From assembly GCF_946479685.1 (NCBI RefSeq), contig NZ_CAMLGS010000002.1, positions 37,528 to 101,527 on the forward strand: DNA of 64,000 nucleotides, read 5' to 3'. This DNA comes from an uncultured Methylotenera sp. Lineage in GTDB: Bacteria; Pseudomonadota; Gammaproteobacteria; Burkholderiales; Methylophilaceae. Made by a program: the position numbers and the translations under genes. Positions 56,805-64,000 of this stretch are shown here, piece by piece (within the stretch, counting starts at the first letter, position 1; each line of letters opens with the position of its first letter). The notes beneath the pieces were generated by a model. It did no database searches, was not told the DNA's origin, and saw nothing but the letters and a program-made list of their open reading frames with translations.

Positions 56805-57854
56805 ATGACCAAAGCTATTAGCTACGCAGCACACTCAGCCAAAGAGCCACTCGCACCGTTCAAATTTGAACGTCGTGAAGTTGGCCCTAAAGATGTACAA
56901 ATTGATATTCTCTTTTGCGGTGTTTGTCACTCAGATCTACATACAGCTAGAAATGAATGGCAAAACTCGGCTTACCCAGTGGTGCCTGGCCATGAAATCG
57001 TAGGGCGTGTAACAAGCGTAGGCGCAGAAGTGACTACATTTAAAGTAGGTGACTTAGCTGGTGTAGGCTGCCTGGTTGATTCATGCAGAGTGTGCCCAGA
57101 TTGCGCAGACGGTTTAGAGCAATATTGTGATCATGAAGTCTTCACTTACAACAGCCCTGACAAACACACAGGGAAAATGACCTATGGCGGCTATTCAAGC
57201 CAAATAGTTGTAGATGAGCACTTTGTGCTGCATATTTCAGAAAAGTTAGACTTGGCCGCAGTAGCCCCGCTTTTGTGCGCAGGGATTACCACCTACTCCC
57301 CATTAAGACATTGGAAGGTAGGAAAAGGTAGCAAGGTTGGTATTGTAGGTCTAGGTGGCCTAGGGCATATGGCAGTTAAATTAGCGCATGCCATGGGTGC
57401 GCATGTTGTCCTCTTTACTACATCGCCGGACAAAGTGGCAGATGCCAAACGCCTGGGTGCAGATGAAGTAGTCATCTCCAAAAATCCAGATGAGATGAAA
57501 AAGCATCTGAAAAGTTTTGATTTCATTTTAAACACGGTAGCCGCAGCGCATAACCTAGATGCGTTTGTTGAGCTATTAAAACGTGACGGTACTATGTGTT
57601 TGAATGGCGTTCCAGAACATGCTCACCCTTCACCAAATATCGGAAATTTAATCTTCAAGCGCAGACAAATTGCCGGTTCATTGATAGGTGGCATTAAAGA
57701 GACTCAAGAAATGCTGGATTTTTGCGCTGAGCACAACATTACGTCTGACATTGAACTCATTGCAATTCAGGATATTAACGAGGCTTATGAACGTATGCTT
57801 AAAGCAGATGTGAAATATCGTTTCGTAATTGATATGGCAACATTGAAAGATTAA
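56805..57854 (+). CDS. Zinc-dependent alcohol dehydrogenase (YahK/cinnamyl-alcohol type)
   Basis: 349 aa, the same length as E. coli YahK. The catalytic zinc site has CGVCHSDLH and GHE; the structural zinc site is CRVCPDCADGLEQYC. The NADP-binding Rossmann motif GLGGLGHMAVKLA lies at about 180-192. The enzyme reduces broad aldehydes with NADPH, and is probably used for aldehyde detoxification. The ribosome-binding site AGGAG is strong. The gene stands alone, with hairpins downstream. Confidence 0.95.
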   Translation: MTKAISYAAHSAKEPLAPFKFERREVGPKDVQIDILFCGVCHSDLHTARNEWQNSAYPVVPGHEIVGRVTSVGAEVTTFKVGDLAGVGCLVDSCRVCPDCADGLEQYCDHEVFTYNSPDKHTGKMTYGGYSSQIVVDEHFVLHISEKLDLAAVAPLLCAGITTYSPLRHWKVGKGSKVGIVGLGGLGHMAVKLAHAMGAHVVLFTTSPDKVADAKRLGADEVVISKNPDEMKKHLKSFDFILNTVAAAHNLDAFVELLKRDGTMCLNGVPEHAHPSPNIGNLIFKRRQIAGSLIGGIKETQEMLDFCAEHNITSDIELIAIQDINEAYERMLKADVKYRFVIDMATLKD

Positions 57855-57862
57855 CTAATAGC

Positions 57863-57900
57863 TTTACCCACAGTGTATTGTTAAATGCGCAGTGGGTAAA
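57863..57900 (+). terminator. Hairpin after the alcohol dehydrogenase gene
   Basis: TTTACCCAC (57863-57871) pairs with GTGGGTAAA (57892-57900) 8 nt after the stop codon. No T run follows. Confidence 0.4.
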
Positions 57901-57987
57901 CACTGTTAATTGCCGATCGACGCCACCATTTTAAAATGGCACTATTTAGAAATCCCCATATAAAGCAATTACCGCGAAATTTCCTGG

Positions 57988-58032
57988 TCGCAAACTAAAA
58001 AGGCTCTTACTAAGAGCCTTTTTAGTTTGCGA
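57988..58032. terminator. Perfect 22-bp palindrome, bidirectional terminator
   Basis: 57988-58009 and 58011-58032 are exact reverse complements with a single central base. The inner stem AAGGCTCTTA is followed by a T run (CCTTTTTAG) on both strands, so it can stop transcription from either side. It lies between convergent adh and kup. Confidence 0.85.
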
Positions 58033-58115
58033 CAGACTTTAACTTCAATGAGCAGAATCTTTAAAAACTCAACTCTAATGACTCAATTCGGCCCAAAGCA
58101 GTCATTGGACATATT

Positions 58116-59990
58116 TTACAACACAACCTGTGCCCCAAGTTCTACCACGCGATTAGGCGGCAATTTGAAGTAAGCAGCTGCGCTACCAGCATTTCTAAAC
58201 ATAGTCACAAATAACTTTCCTCTCCAAGAAGTCATAGCTGACCCAATTCTAGGAATAAGTGTTTCTCGACCAAGGAAAAAGGTAGTGCTCATTAAGTCTA
58301 ATTCCATGCCTTGTAAATGGCATAGTTCTAAAGCTTTGGGTAAATCCGGCTGATCCATGAATCCATACTTAACTTTCATGCGATAAAACCTTTGATCTAT
58401 TGTTTGAATCGCAATGTGTTGATCGTGTTCAACATACGGGACATCTAATGTTTCAACTGTCAGAATAATTACTCGTTCGTGAAGGCACTTGTAATGCTTC
58501 AAGCTATGCAATAGGGCATGAGGGATAACATTCGCATCCTGTGTCAGGAAAATAGCAGTGCCAGGTATCGTCACCATATCCAAATGCTCCAGACTTTTGA
58601 CGAACGGATCAACAGAAATCGCCTCGGCAGATATACGGACGTGTAATAATTCGCGACCTTTCTTCCAAGTAGTCATCAACACAAAAATAGCAATACCAAA
58701 TAACAGTGGGAACCAGCCACCTTCGTGAATTTTTAAGGCATTGGCAGCAAAGTAAAGCAGGTCTACAGCAAGAAATCCACCCACAACAATAAGGCTGAAT
58801 GGAAGACTCCATTTCCAAATTTTGCGTACTACAATAAATGAAAGGAGAGTCGTGATGACCATTGTGCCAGTAACCGCAATACCATATGCTGCAGCTAGAT
58901 TAGAGGATGAGCCAAACCCGATAATAAGCAAGGCAACGGCAATCATTAAACACCAGTTAATGACCGGAAGATAAATCTGTCCGATTTCTGCATGTGAAGT
59001 ATGCTGGATCTCCATGCGAGGTGAATAACCAAGTTGCATCGCTTGCCGAGTAATTGAATATGTTCCGGATATGACTGCCTGTGAGGCAATAATGGTTGCT
59101 AAAGTAGCTAGGCCGACCATGGGCAACAGCATCCAGTCAGGTGCTAAGTGATAAAACGGATTTACGATAGCCTCAGGGTTCTTTAACAATAATGCACCTT
59201 GTCCATAATAATTAAGCACTAGTGCTGGAAGCACCAAGCCAAACCATGCTAGTTGTACAGGTTTGCGTCCAAAATGTCCCATATCGGCATAAAGCGCTTC
59301 GCCACCGGTTAATGCCAATACAGCAGCGCCTAGTGAAAAGAATCCAAGCACGGGGTCTATCAGGAAATAATGAAAGGCATGCGAAGGATTCAATGCCGAC
59401 AGAACGCTAAGGTTTTGGCTGATACTCAAAATGCCAAGAGCGCCGAGGGTAATAAACCACAGCACCATAATAGGTCCGAATAGACTGCCAATTCTGGATG
59501 TGCCATGCTTTTGTACTACGAACAATCCAACAATCACGGCTAATGAGATTGGAAGGATATAGGGCTTGAATGCAGGAGTGACTATTTCAAGACCTTCTAC
59601 GGCAGACAGCACTGAAATTGCTGGCGTGATTACACTGTCACCATAAAAAAGTGCTGCGCCGAATAAGCCTAGAAGCATTACTCCATTGGCATATGGCTTA
59701 TCAGCAATGCCTCTAAGTACTAGCGCCATGAGTGCCATGATACCTCCTTCGCCACGGTTATCTGCACGCATTACAAAAACGACGTATTTTAGTGCCACAA
59801 CAATTACCAGTGACCAAAAGATGACTGAGAGTACGCCTAGAATATGCTCTGGCGTAATGGGCACAGCATGATGCGCACCATTGAATACCTCTTTCATGGT
59901 ATATAAAGGACTAGTGCCAATATCTCCGTAAACTACCCCCAGAGCTGCAAGCGCTAGAGTTGAAGTCTTGGTTTTTATTTTTTCTGACAT
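58116..59990 (-). CDS. kup: Kup-type potassium uptake permease
   Basis: 624 aa with about 12 membrane helices. The N-terminus ALAALGVVYGDIGTSPLYTMKEVF is the Kup signature, followed by the GGEALYADMGHFG and PNRVVELGAQVVL (C-terminal) motifs. Kup imports potassium with protons. The gene lies 8 bp after a KdpE-type response regulator and downstream of a KdpD-type kinase, so it is probably the regulated target of that pair; usually KdpDE controls kdpFABC. Confidence 0.95.
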   Translation of the reverse strand: MSEKIKTKTSTLALAALGVVYGDIGTSPLYTMKEVFNGAHHAVPITPEHILGVLSVIFWSLVIVVALKYVVFVMRADNRGEGGIMALMALVLRGIADKPYANGVMLLGLFGAALFYGDSVITPAISVLSAVEGLEIVTPAFKPYILPISLAVIVGLFVVQKHGTSRIGSLFGPIMVLWFITLGALGILSISQNLSVLSALNPSHAFHYFLIDPVLGFFSLGAAVLALTGGEALYADMGHFGRKPVQLAWFGLVLPALVLNYYGQGALLLKNPEAIVNPFYHLAPDWMLLPMVGLATLATIIASQAVISGTYSITRQAMQLGYSPRMEIQHTSHAEIGQIYLPVINWCLMIAVALLIIGFGSSSNLAAAYGIAVTGTMVITTLLSFIVVRKIWKWSLPFSLIVVGGFLAVDLLYFAANALKIHEGGWFPLLFGIAIFVLMTTWKKGRELLHVRISAEAISVDPFVKSLEHLDMVTIPGTAIFLTQDANVIPHALLHSLKHYKCLHERVIILTVETLDVPYVEHDQHIAIQTIDQRFYRMKVKYGFMDQPDLPKALELCHLQGMELDLMSTTFFLGRETLIPRIGSAMTSWRGKLFVTMFRNAGSAAAYFKLPPNRVVELGAQVVL

Positions 59991-59998
59991 GTTAATTC

Positions 59999-60682
59999 CT
60001 AAGGCTCGAAACGGTAACCAACGCCTATTTCGGTGAGTAAATGTTCTGGTTGTGCAGGATCGTTTTCAAGTTTCCGTCTGAGATGGCTCATATATATACG
60101 CAGATAATGGCTGCTCTCGGTGTGATTGGGTCCCCAAACCTCTTTCATCAAGCGACTTTGGCTGAGAATTTTGCTAGGGTTGGAAAGTAGAATAACTAGT
60201 AAACGATATTCGATTGGAGTGAGGTGTACAACTTGCCCTTCGCGATGCACTGAATGTTGAGATAAATCAATTTCTACGCTGCCAAAACTAACAATTGCAG
60301 GCATGTCTGCTGCTTGAAACCTTCTTCTGGTGACAGCACGTACACGGGCCAAGAGCTCACCAATACCAAATGGCTTGGTAAGATAATCGTCGGCGCCTGC
60401 ATCTAAAGCTATTATTTTCGTTGCTTCTTCAGTTCTAGCAGACAGAATTAGTATCGGAACTGTAGACCAATTACGGAACTCTTGGATTACGTTGACGCCA
60501 TCTATATCCGGTAACCCCAAATCTACTATAAGTAAATCTGGCTTGCGACATCCAGACTCAATGAGCCCTCGTTTTCCATTCTCTGCTTCAAATACAACCC
60601 AACCCTCAGCCTCCAATGCCTCTTTCACGAAATGTCGAATCTGAGGCTCATCTTCAACGATGACGACATTTTTGCTATTCAT
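59999..60682 (-). CDS. kdpE: KdpE-type response regulator
   Basis: 227 aa. The receiver domain has phosphoacceptor Asp54 (LLIVDLGLPD), acidic pocket Glu10-Asp11 and Lys in LTKPFG. The OmpR/PhoB winged helix follows (LTPIEYRLLVILLSNPSKILSQSRLMKEVWG). The sequence TESSHYLRIYMSHLRRKLE is the KdpE form. The start overlaps the kinase stop by 4 bp (ATGA), which shows coupling. Confidence 0.95.
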   Translation of the reverse strand: MNSKNVVIVEDEPQIRHFVKEALEAEGWVVFEAENGKRGLIESGCRKPDLLIVDLGLPDIDGVNVIQEFRNWSTVPILILSARTEEATKIIALDAGADDYLTKPFGIGELLARVRAVTRRRFQAADMPAIVSFGSVEIDLSQHSVHREGQVVHLTPIEYRLLVILLSNPSKILSQSRLMKEVWGPNHTESSHYLRIYMSHLRRKLENDPAQPEHLLTEIGVGYRFEP

Positions 60683-62172
60683 TCTTCGCTCTCTGTCTCT
60701 GGCTTGAATTCAGGCGGGGTACCAATCGGAAAGGTAATGGTGACAATAGCACCATCATCCTTTGATGAGTTTATTTCAACGGTCCCTTGGTGTGCATCCA
60801 TGATGGCCTTACATATAGCCAACCCCATGCCAACGCCAGGCAAATTCGACTCTGTATCGCCCCGAGTGAACATCTGTAACAATGTATTTTGGTCGTCTGG
60901 GAAGCCTGCTCCGTGGTCACTTACTGAAATACAAGCGGCTCCAGAATCTACAAAACAACGAATTTCAATGATTGTTCCTGCAGGTGAGTATTTGGACGCA
61001 TTTTCTATTAAGTTACACAATACGCGCTCAATTAAAACCGCATCAAAATTAACTAATGGTAAATTTGGCTCTAGCTGAACAGCAATACGATGATTTGTTA
61101 ATGCCGGTTTTAATAATTGAATGGATGCACCAATAACGTCTTCGAACAACTGCCATTCTTTTTGTAGCTCTATTTTCCCTGCATGTAGCCTTGCCATATC
61201 TAGTAAATTACTAAGCAAGTTATTCATCGTTCGCGCCTGATCACATATTGCAGAAGCCGCGTCATGGATTTTTATATCTTTTGCTTTTGTTAGTATTGCG
61301 AGCGAATCAGACATGCCCACCAGTCCAGTCAATGGAGTTCTGAGATCATGTGATAACGCTGAGAGAATGGAGCCTCTTAGCCTTTCTGAGGCTGCTTCAA
61401 GTTGAGTTTCTTGGACCAGTTCAACATAGTGGAGACGTTCCATCGTAATTGAAACCAGATCGGATATGGCTACTAACAGTCGAATATTCACTTGCTCACT
61501 GTTTTCAGACATATCGCCTTGTACCATTAATACCCCAAATGCTTTTTGCGTAGATTTGATAGGCACAATAAAACCTTGGGTGTTATTGCTGGATAGCTGG
61601 CTGATATTAACGGTTGAGGATTGCTGAATGGCAGATAGCGCCAGATCATGCACCAAAACTTCATATTTCAATGATGGGAAGTTGCCGTGAATATCTATTG
61701 CATGCAAGGCAGACTGAAATCCTATGCCTGATAAGTATTTTTTTACCGCTTCAGATATAAATTTATGTGTAGTTGCACCTGCTAATTCTCTGGCCAATTT
61801 GTATAGGCTATTTGTATCGTGTTCTCTTTTGATAGCCTCTTCAGATTTCTGTTGCAGCATCGCAGTAAGATGGGCGGTGATCAAGCTTACGCAGAGCATT
61901 ACCAGAAATGTCACTACGTATTGCAGATCATGAACTTGAAAGGAGAATCTTGGCGGTACAAAGAAAAAGTCAAACAAAGCTACAGCAAATATTGCTGACA
62001 GAATTGCTGGGCCGCGACCAAGCTTAAAGGCAATCAGAAAAACTGCCAGCAAGAAGATCATCACTATGTTCGCAAGATCCAGAAGCTGATATAGAGGCGC
62101 GGAGCCCAACGCTATTAGCGTAAGTATCAGTATTGCTAAAATATAAGAGCCGAATTTATTATTGTTTTGCAT
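60679..62172 (-). CDS. kdpD: Short KdpD-type sensor histidine kinase lacking the N-terminal KdpD and Usp domains
   Basis: 497 aa from the ATG at 62172. It has the four-helix DUF4118 membrane block (about 10-104, with DLANIVMIFLLAV and FDFFFVPPRFSF), a GAF-like region (about 125-245), then HisKA with phospho-His275 (SALSHDLRTPLTGL) and the HATPase (NASKYSPAG, DHGAGFP, GVGMGLAICKAI). Canonical KdpD (about 890 aa in E. coli) carries about 400 more N-terminal residues, with a Walker motif and Usp fold. That half is absent, and the upstream DNA encodes an unrelated integrase. No good Shine-Dalgarno precedes the ATG. Kinase, KdpE and Kup form one operon. Confidence 0.92.
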   Translation of the reverse strand: MQNNNKFGSYILAILILTLIALGSAPLYQLLDLANIVMIFLLAVFLIAFKLGRGPAILSAIFAVALFDFFFVPPRFSFQVHDLQYVVTFLVMLCVSLITAHLTAMLQQKSEEAIKREHDTNSLYKLARELAGATTHKFISEAVKKYLSGIGFQSALHAIDIHGNFPSLKYEVLVHDLALSAIQQSSTVNISQLSSNNTQGFIVPIKSTQKAFGVLMVQGDMSENSEQVNIRLLVAISDLVSITMERLHYVELVQETQLEAASERLRGSILSALSHDLRTPLTGLVGMSDSLAILTKAKDIKIHDAASAICDQARTMNNLLSNLLDMARLHAGKIELQKEWQLFEDVIGASIQLLKPALTNHRIAVQLEPNLPLVNFDAVLIERVLCNLIENASKYSPAGTIIEIRCFVDSGAACISVSDHGAGFPDDQNTLLQMFTRGDTESNLPGVGMGLAICKAIMDAHQGTVEINSSKDDGAIVTITFPIGTPPEFKPETESEE

Positions 62173-62249
62173 CACATCAACAATTTGGATTACCGGAATT
62201 AATTAATGACAATAATGCGCTTTTTGATGTAAAAAAAGTGTAAAAACTT

Positions 62250-62269
62250 CGAATGGCTGCTATGGGCCG
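62250..62269 (-). repeat. Left member of an imperfect inverted pair flanking the integrase gene
   Basis: Read on the minus strand this 20-mer starts CGGCCC and ends CATTCG. It matches the plus-strand 20-mer at 63006-63025 at about 15 of 20 positions. The two point in opposite directions on either side of the integrase gene. Confidence 0.4.
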
Positions 62270-62290
62270 TATATCGACCTTTCATATAAA

Positions 62291-62310
62291 TCGAGGTATG
62301 AATACCTCGA
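62291..62310 (-). terminator. Hairpin downstream of the integrase gene
   Basis: TCGAGGTAT (62291-62299) pairs exactly with ATACCTCGA (62302-62310) over a 2-nt loop, 13 bp after the integrase stop. A TTTAT follows on the minus strand. Confidence 0.5.
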
Positions 62311-62322
62311 CCTATATTTTCA

Positions 62323-62946
62323 TTAAACCTCCGTTTGCTCAGCAATTTCCAAAGCATCATCCACTTCAATACCAAGGTAACGCACTGTGCTTTCCAGTTT
62401 AGTATGTCCAAGTAATAACTGAACTGCTCGTAGGTTTTTTGTTCGTCGGTAGATTAATGATGCTTTAGTTCTTCGCATTGTATGAGTGCCATAATTGCTT
62501 GGATCTAGCCCAATCAGTTTTACCCATTTATGAACTATCCGAGCATATTGTCTGGTCGATAAATGTAGCGAATCATGAATTCGACTTGAGAATAAATAGC
62601 TATCACTACTAAGATGCGCATGATCAATCCACCGAGCTATTGAGTTACGAGTTTGCTCTGTGATTTCAAACTGTACTGGACGACTCGTTTTCTGCTGCAT
62701 GACAATGGCTCTTGTATAGATGCGGTCGCCATGTGATATGTCACGGACCTTAAGTTTTAACAAATCACAACCTCGTAGCTTACTATCCAAAGCTAGATTG
62801 AAAAGTGCTAAGTCTCGTGTGCATTGAGATAACTCTAAACGAATTCTGATTGCCCAAATCTCCTTTAGCTTCAAAGGAGCCTTTTGTCCTACTAATTTAC
62901 CTTTATTCCAGGACTGGGTTTTATGATTTCCCAAGAAGGATTCCAT
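62323..62946 (-). CDS. Orphan tyrosine recombinase (short integrase)
   Basis: 207 aa. The catalytic residues of the family are all present: Arg58 (KLRGCDLL), Lys86, His155-x-x-Arg158 (THTMRR), His181 (LLGHTKL) and the nucleophile Tyr190 (VRYLGI). The N-terminal arm- and core-binding (SAM-like) domain of full integrases is missing, as in FimB/FimE-sized recombinases. This type is widespread as single genes on plasmids and islands; its DNA target is unknown. No att site or other phage gene is found next to it. Confidence 0.93.
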   Translation of the reverse strand: MESFLGNHKTQSWNKGKLVGQKAPLKLKEIWAIRIRLELSQCTRDLALFNLALDSKLRGCDLLKLKVRDISHGDRIYTRAIVMQQKTSRPVQFEITEQTRNSIARWIDHAHLSSDSYLFSSRIHDSLHLSTRQYARIVHKWVKLIGLDPSNYGTHTMRRTKASLIYRRTKNLRAVQLLLGHTKLESTVRYLGIEVDDALEIAEQTEV

Positions 62947-63005
62947 GATGATCTCCTATATGTATCAGGGATCAATAGTGTGCGCTTTATTGGATGAGCA
63001 GTTGT

Positions 63006-63025
63006 CGGCCCTAACCGGTCATTCG
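63006..63025 (+). repeat. Right member of the imperfect inverted pair flanking the integrase gene
   Basis: Partner of 62250-62269. It is followed by a small stem (TCCTC with GAGGA, about 63027-63040). Confidence 0.4.
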
Positions 63026-63137
63026 TATCCTCAATCGAGGATTCAACGTAGGTAAAATAGAAAGCGCAATCTCAGTCAGGACATGCACTTTGCGACAGCG
63101 TATAGTTTCGTCTCATTCATGGATGCACGGATAAAAT

Positions 63138-63998
63138 ATGTCGAAGGCAAACGCTTACGAGACAAGGTTCAACAGGGTTTTCGATTACATCGACAAACAC
63201 CTTAGTGAAGTACTGACCTTGGAATTGCTGAGCCAAGTGGCGAGTTTCTCAAAATATCACTTTCACAGGCAGTTTTCCGAATACACCGGAATAAGCGTCT
63301 TTAGATATATCCAGTTGATGCGGCTCAAACGGGCATCCTATCGACTTGCTTTTAACAAGATAGAGATGATTACCGACATTGCATTGGATGCCGGTTTTGA
63401 AAATCCAGAATCGTTTTCCCGCGCGTTCAAGAATGCTTTTGGGCAAACACCTTCAGGATTTCGACGAAGCCCTGCATGGGAACCATGGAACGAACGATAT
63501 CAATTACCCAATAGAGAAAGGAAACAAAGCATGGAAGTAAATATCATCGAGTTTGAAGAAACTAAGGTGGCTGTTCTGGAGCATCGAGGCACTCCCGCAT
63601 TGATCAATGACTCGGTCGGAATATTCATAGAGTGGCGCAAGGCAAGCGGTTTGTCTCCAGTCAAGTCCAGCGAAAGTTTCGGAATTGCTTATGACAACCC
63701 CGACACGACGGATCCGGAACAGTTTCGCTTCGATATCTGTGGTTCGGTATCGGAAGATGTGCCTAACAACCCACAAGGGGTGGTCAACAAGATAATCCCG
63801 CGTGGCCGATGCGCGGTTATACGCTACCATGGCTCACACGACAGGATAGGAACCTGCGCCTATTACTTGTATCGGGACTGGTTGCCAGAGAGTGGAGAGG
63901 AGTTACGCGATTTCCCGCTATATTTCCACTATCTGAACTTGCTACCAGATACCTCTGAACACGAGTTGATTACGGATATATATTTACCGTTGAAATAA
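63138..63998 (+). CDS. AraC-family regulator with GyrI-like effector domain
   Basis: 286 aa. The N-terminal about 110 residues are an AraC double helix-turn-helix (VFDYIDKHLSEVLTLELLSQVASFSKYHFHRQFSEYTG and FENPESFSRAFKNAFGQTPSGFRR). The C-terminal part, from the Met near residue 132, is a GyrI-like/effector-binding domain (VAVLEHRGTP, GRCAVIRYHGSHDRIG, DIYLPLK). This order is found in Rob/SoxS-like regulators of drug and stress response. It is higher in GC than the neighbouring integrase and stands beside it, so it may belong to acquired DNA. It ends 2 bp before the window edge. Confidence 0.93.
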   Translation: MSKANAYETRFNRVFDYIDKHLSEVLTLELLSQVASFSKYHFHRQFSEYTGISVFRYIQLMRLKRASYRLAFNKIEMITDIALDAGFENPESFSRAFKNAFGQTPSGFRRSPAWEPWNERYQLPNRERKQSMEVNIIEFEETKVAVLEHRGTPALINDSVGIFIEWRKASGLSPVKSSESFGIAYDNPDTTDPEQFRFDICGSVSEDVPNNPQGVVNKIIPRGRCAVIRYHGSHDRIGTCAYYLYRDWLPESGEELRDFPLYFHYLNLLPDTSEHELITDIYLPLK

Positions 63999-64000
63999 AG

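Noticed and set aside
58020..63105. TTTGCGACAG shared near 58025 and 63092 as possible attachment sites
   Set aside because: Only ten bases match, the flanks differ, and the first copy belongs to the terminator palindrome; chance explains it.

Overview
The window looks like a chromosomal segment of a betaproteobacterium, most likely a Methylophilaceae member close to Methylotenera. This is an inference from protein character, moderate GC and synteny such as the ftsK-lolA-rarA-serS block, the cysI-DUF934 pair and the AddAB-like repair pair. No methanol or methylamine oxidation gene lies here to confirm a methylotroph. I found no rRNA, tRNA, CRISPR array or intact insertion sequence.

Positions 1-2.8 kb hold the start of a membrane sensor (minus strand, cut by the window edge), a long gene-poor stretch with a terminator-like hairpin, and a small stress set (nitroreductase, UspA, paired CBS domains). 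From 2.9 to 20.9 kb there are mainly housekeeping genes: prfC, a YchJ-like protein, two unrecognised genes, a YheS-type ABC-F ATPase, the giant AsmA-like protein YhdP, a nitrilase-family amidase, tldD, mfd and a PAS-GGDEF-EAL protein. From 20.9 to 29.8 kb, on the minus strand, come hflX, alanine dehydrogenase and an AddAB-like helicase/nuclease pair. From 29.9 to 35.1 kb, on the plus strand, come a small membrane protein, greB, a DUF3147-like protein, earP-efp (EF-P with its rhamnosyltransferase and the target Arg32), rpiA and an MltF-like lytic transglycosylase. From 35.2 to 41.8 kb, on the minus strand, lie an EamA transporter, serS, rarA, lolA and ftsK. dps, trxB and a Smr-domain gene follow on the plus strand.

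From 44 to 50 kb the minus strand carries ccoG, a DUF934 gene with sulfite reductase cysI, and a MocR-type regulator. An orphan flaG follows, with a near-consensus sigma-28 promoter. From 50 to 57.9 kb come a DUF1348 protein, an ABC exporter, ispDF, a second MocR regulator facing a lipoprotein and a PaiB-like protein, and a zinc alcohol dehydrogenase. From 58 to 62.2 kb a potassium operon joins a short KdpD-type kinase, KdpE and the transporter Kup. The window ends in an accessory-looking patch with an orphan tyrosine recombinase and an AraC-GyrI regulator.

The less ordinary signals are the kdpD(short)-kdpE-kup operon, the AddB-like nuclease that lacks part of its Fe-S cysteine set, the sigma-28 promoter on an isolated flaG, a 9-bp-arm inverted repeat in the dps promoter, several short tandem duplications sitting on stop codons, and a minus-strand terminator hairpin with no recognised gene before it. 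I did not find a clearly new multi-gene defence or mobile system.
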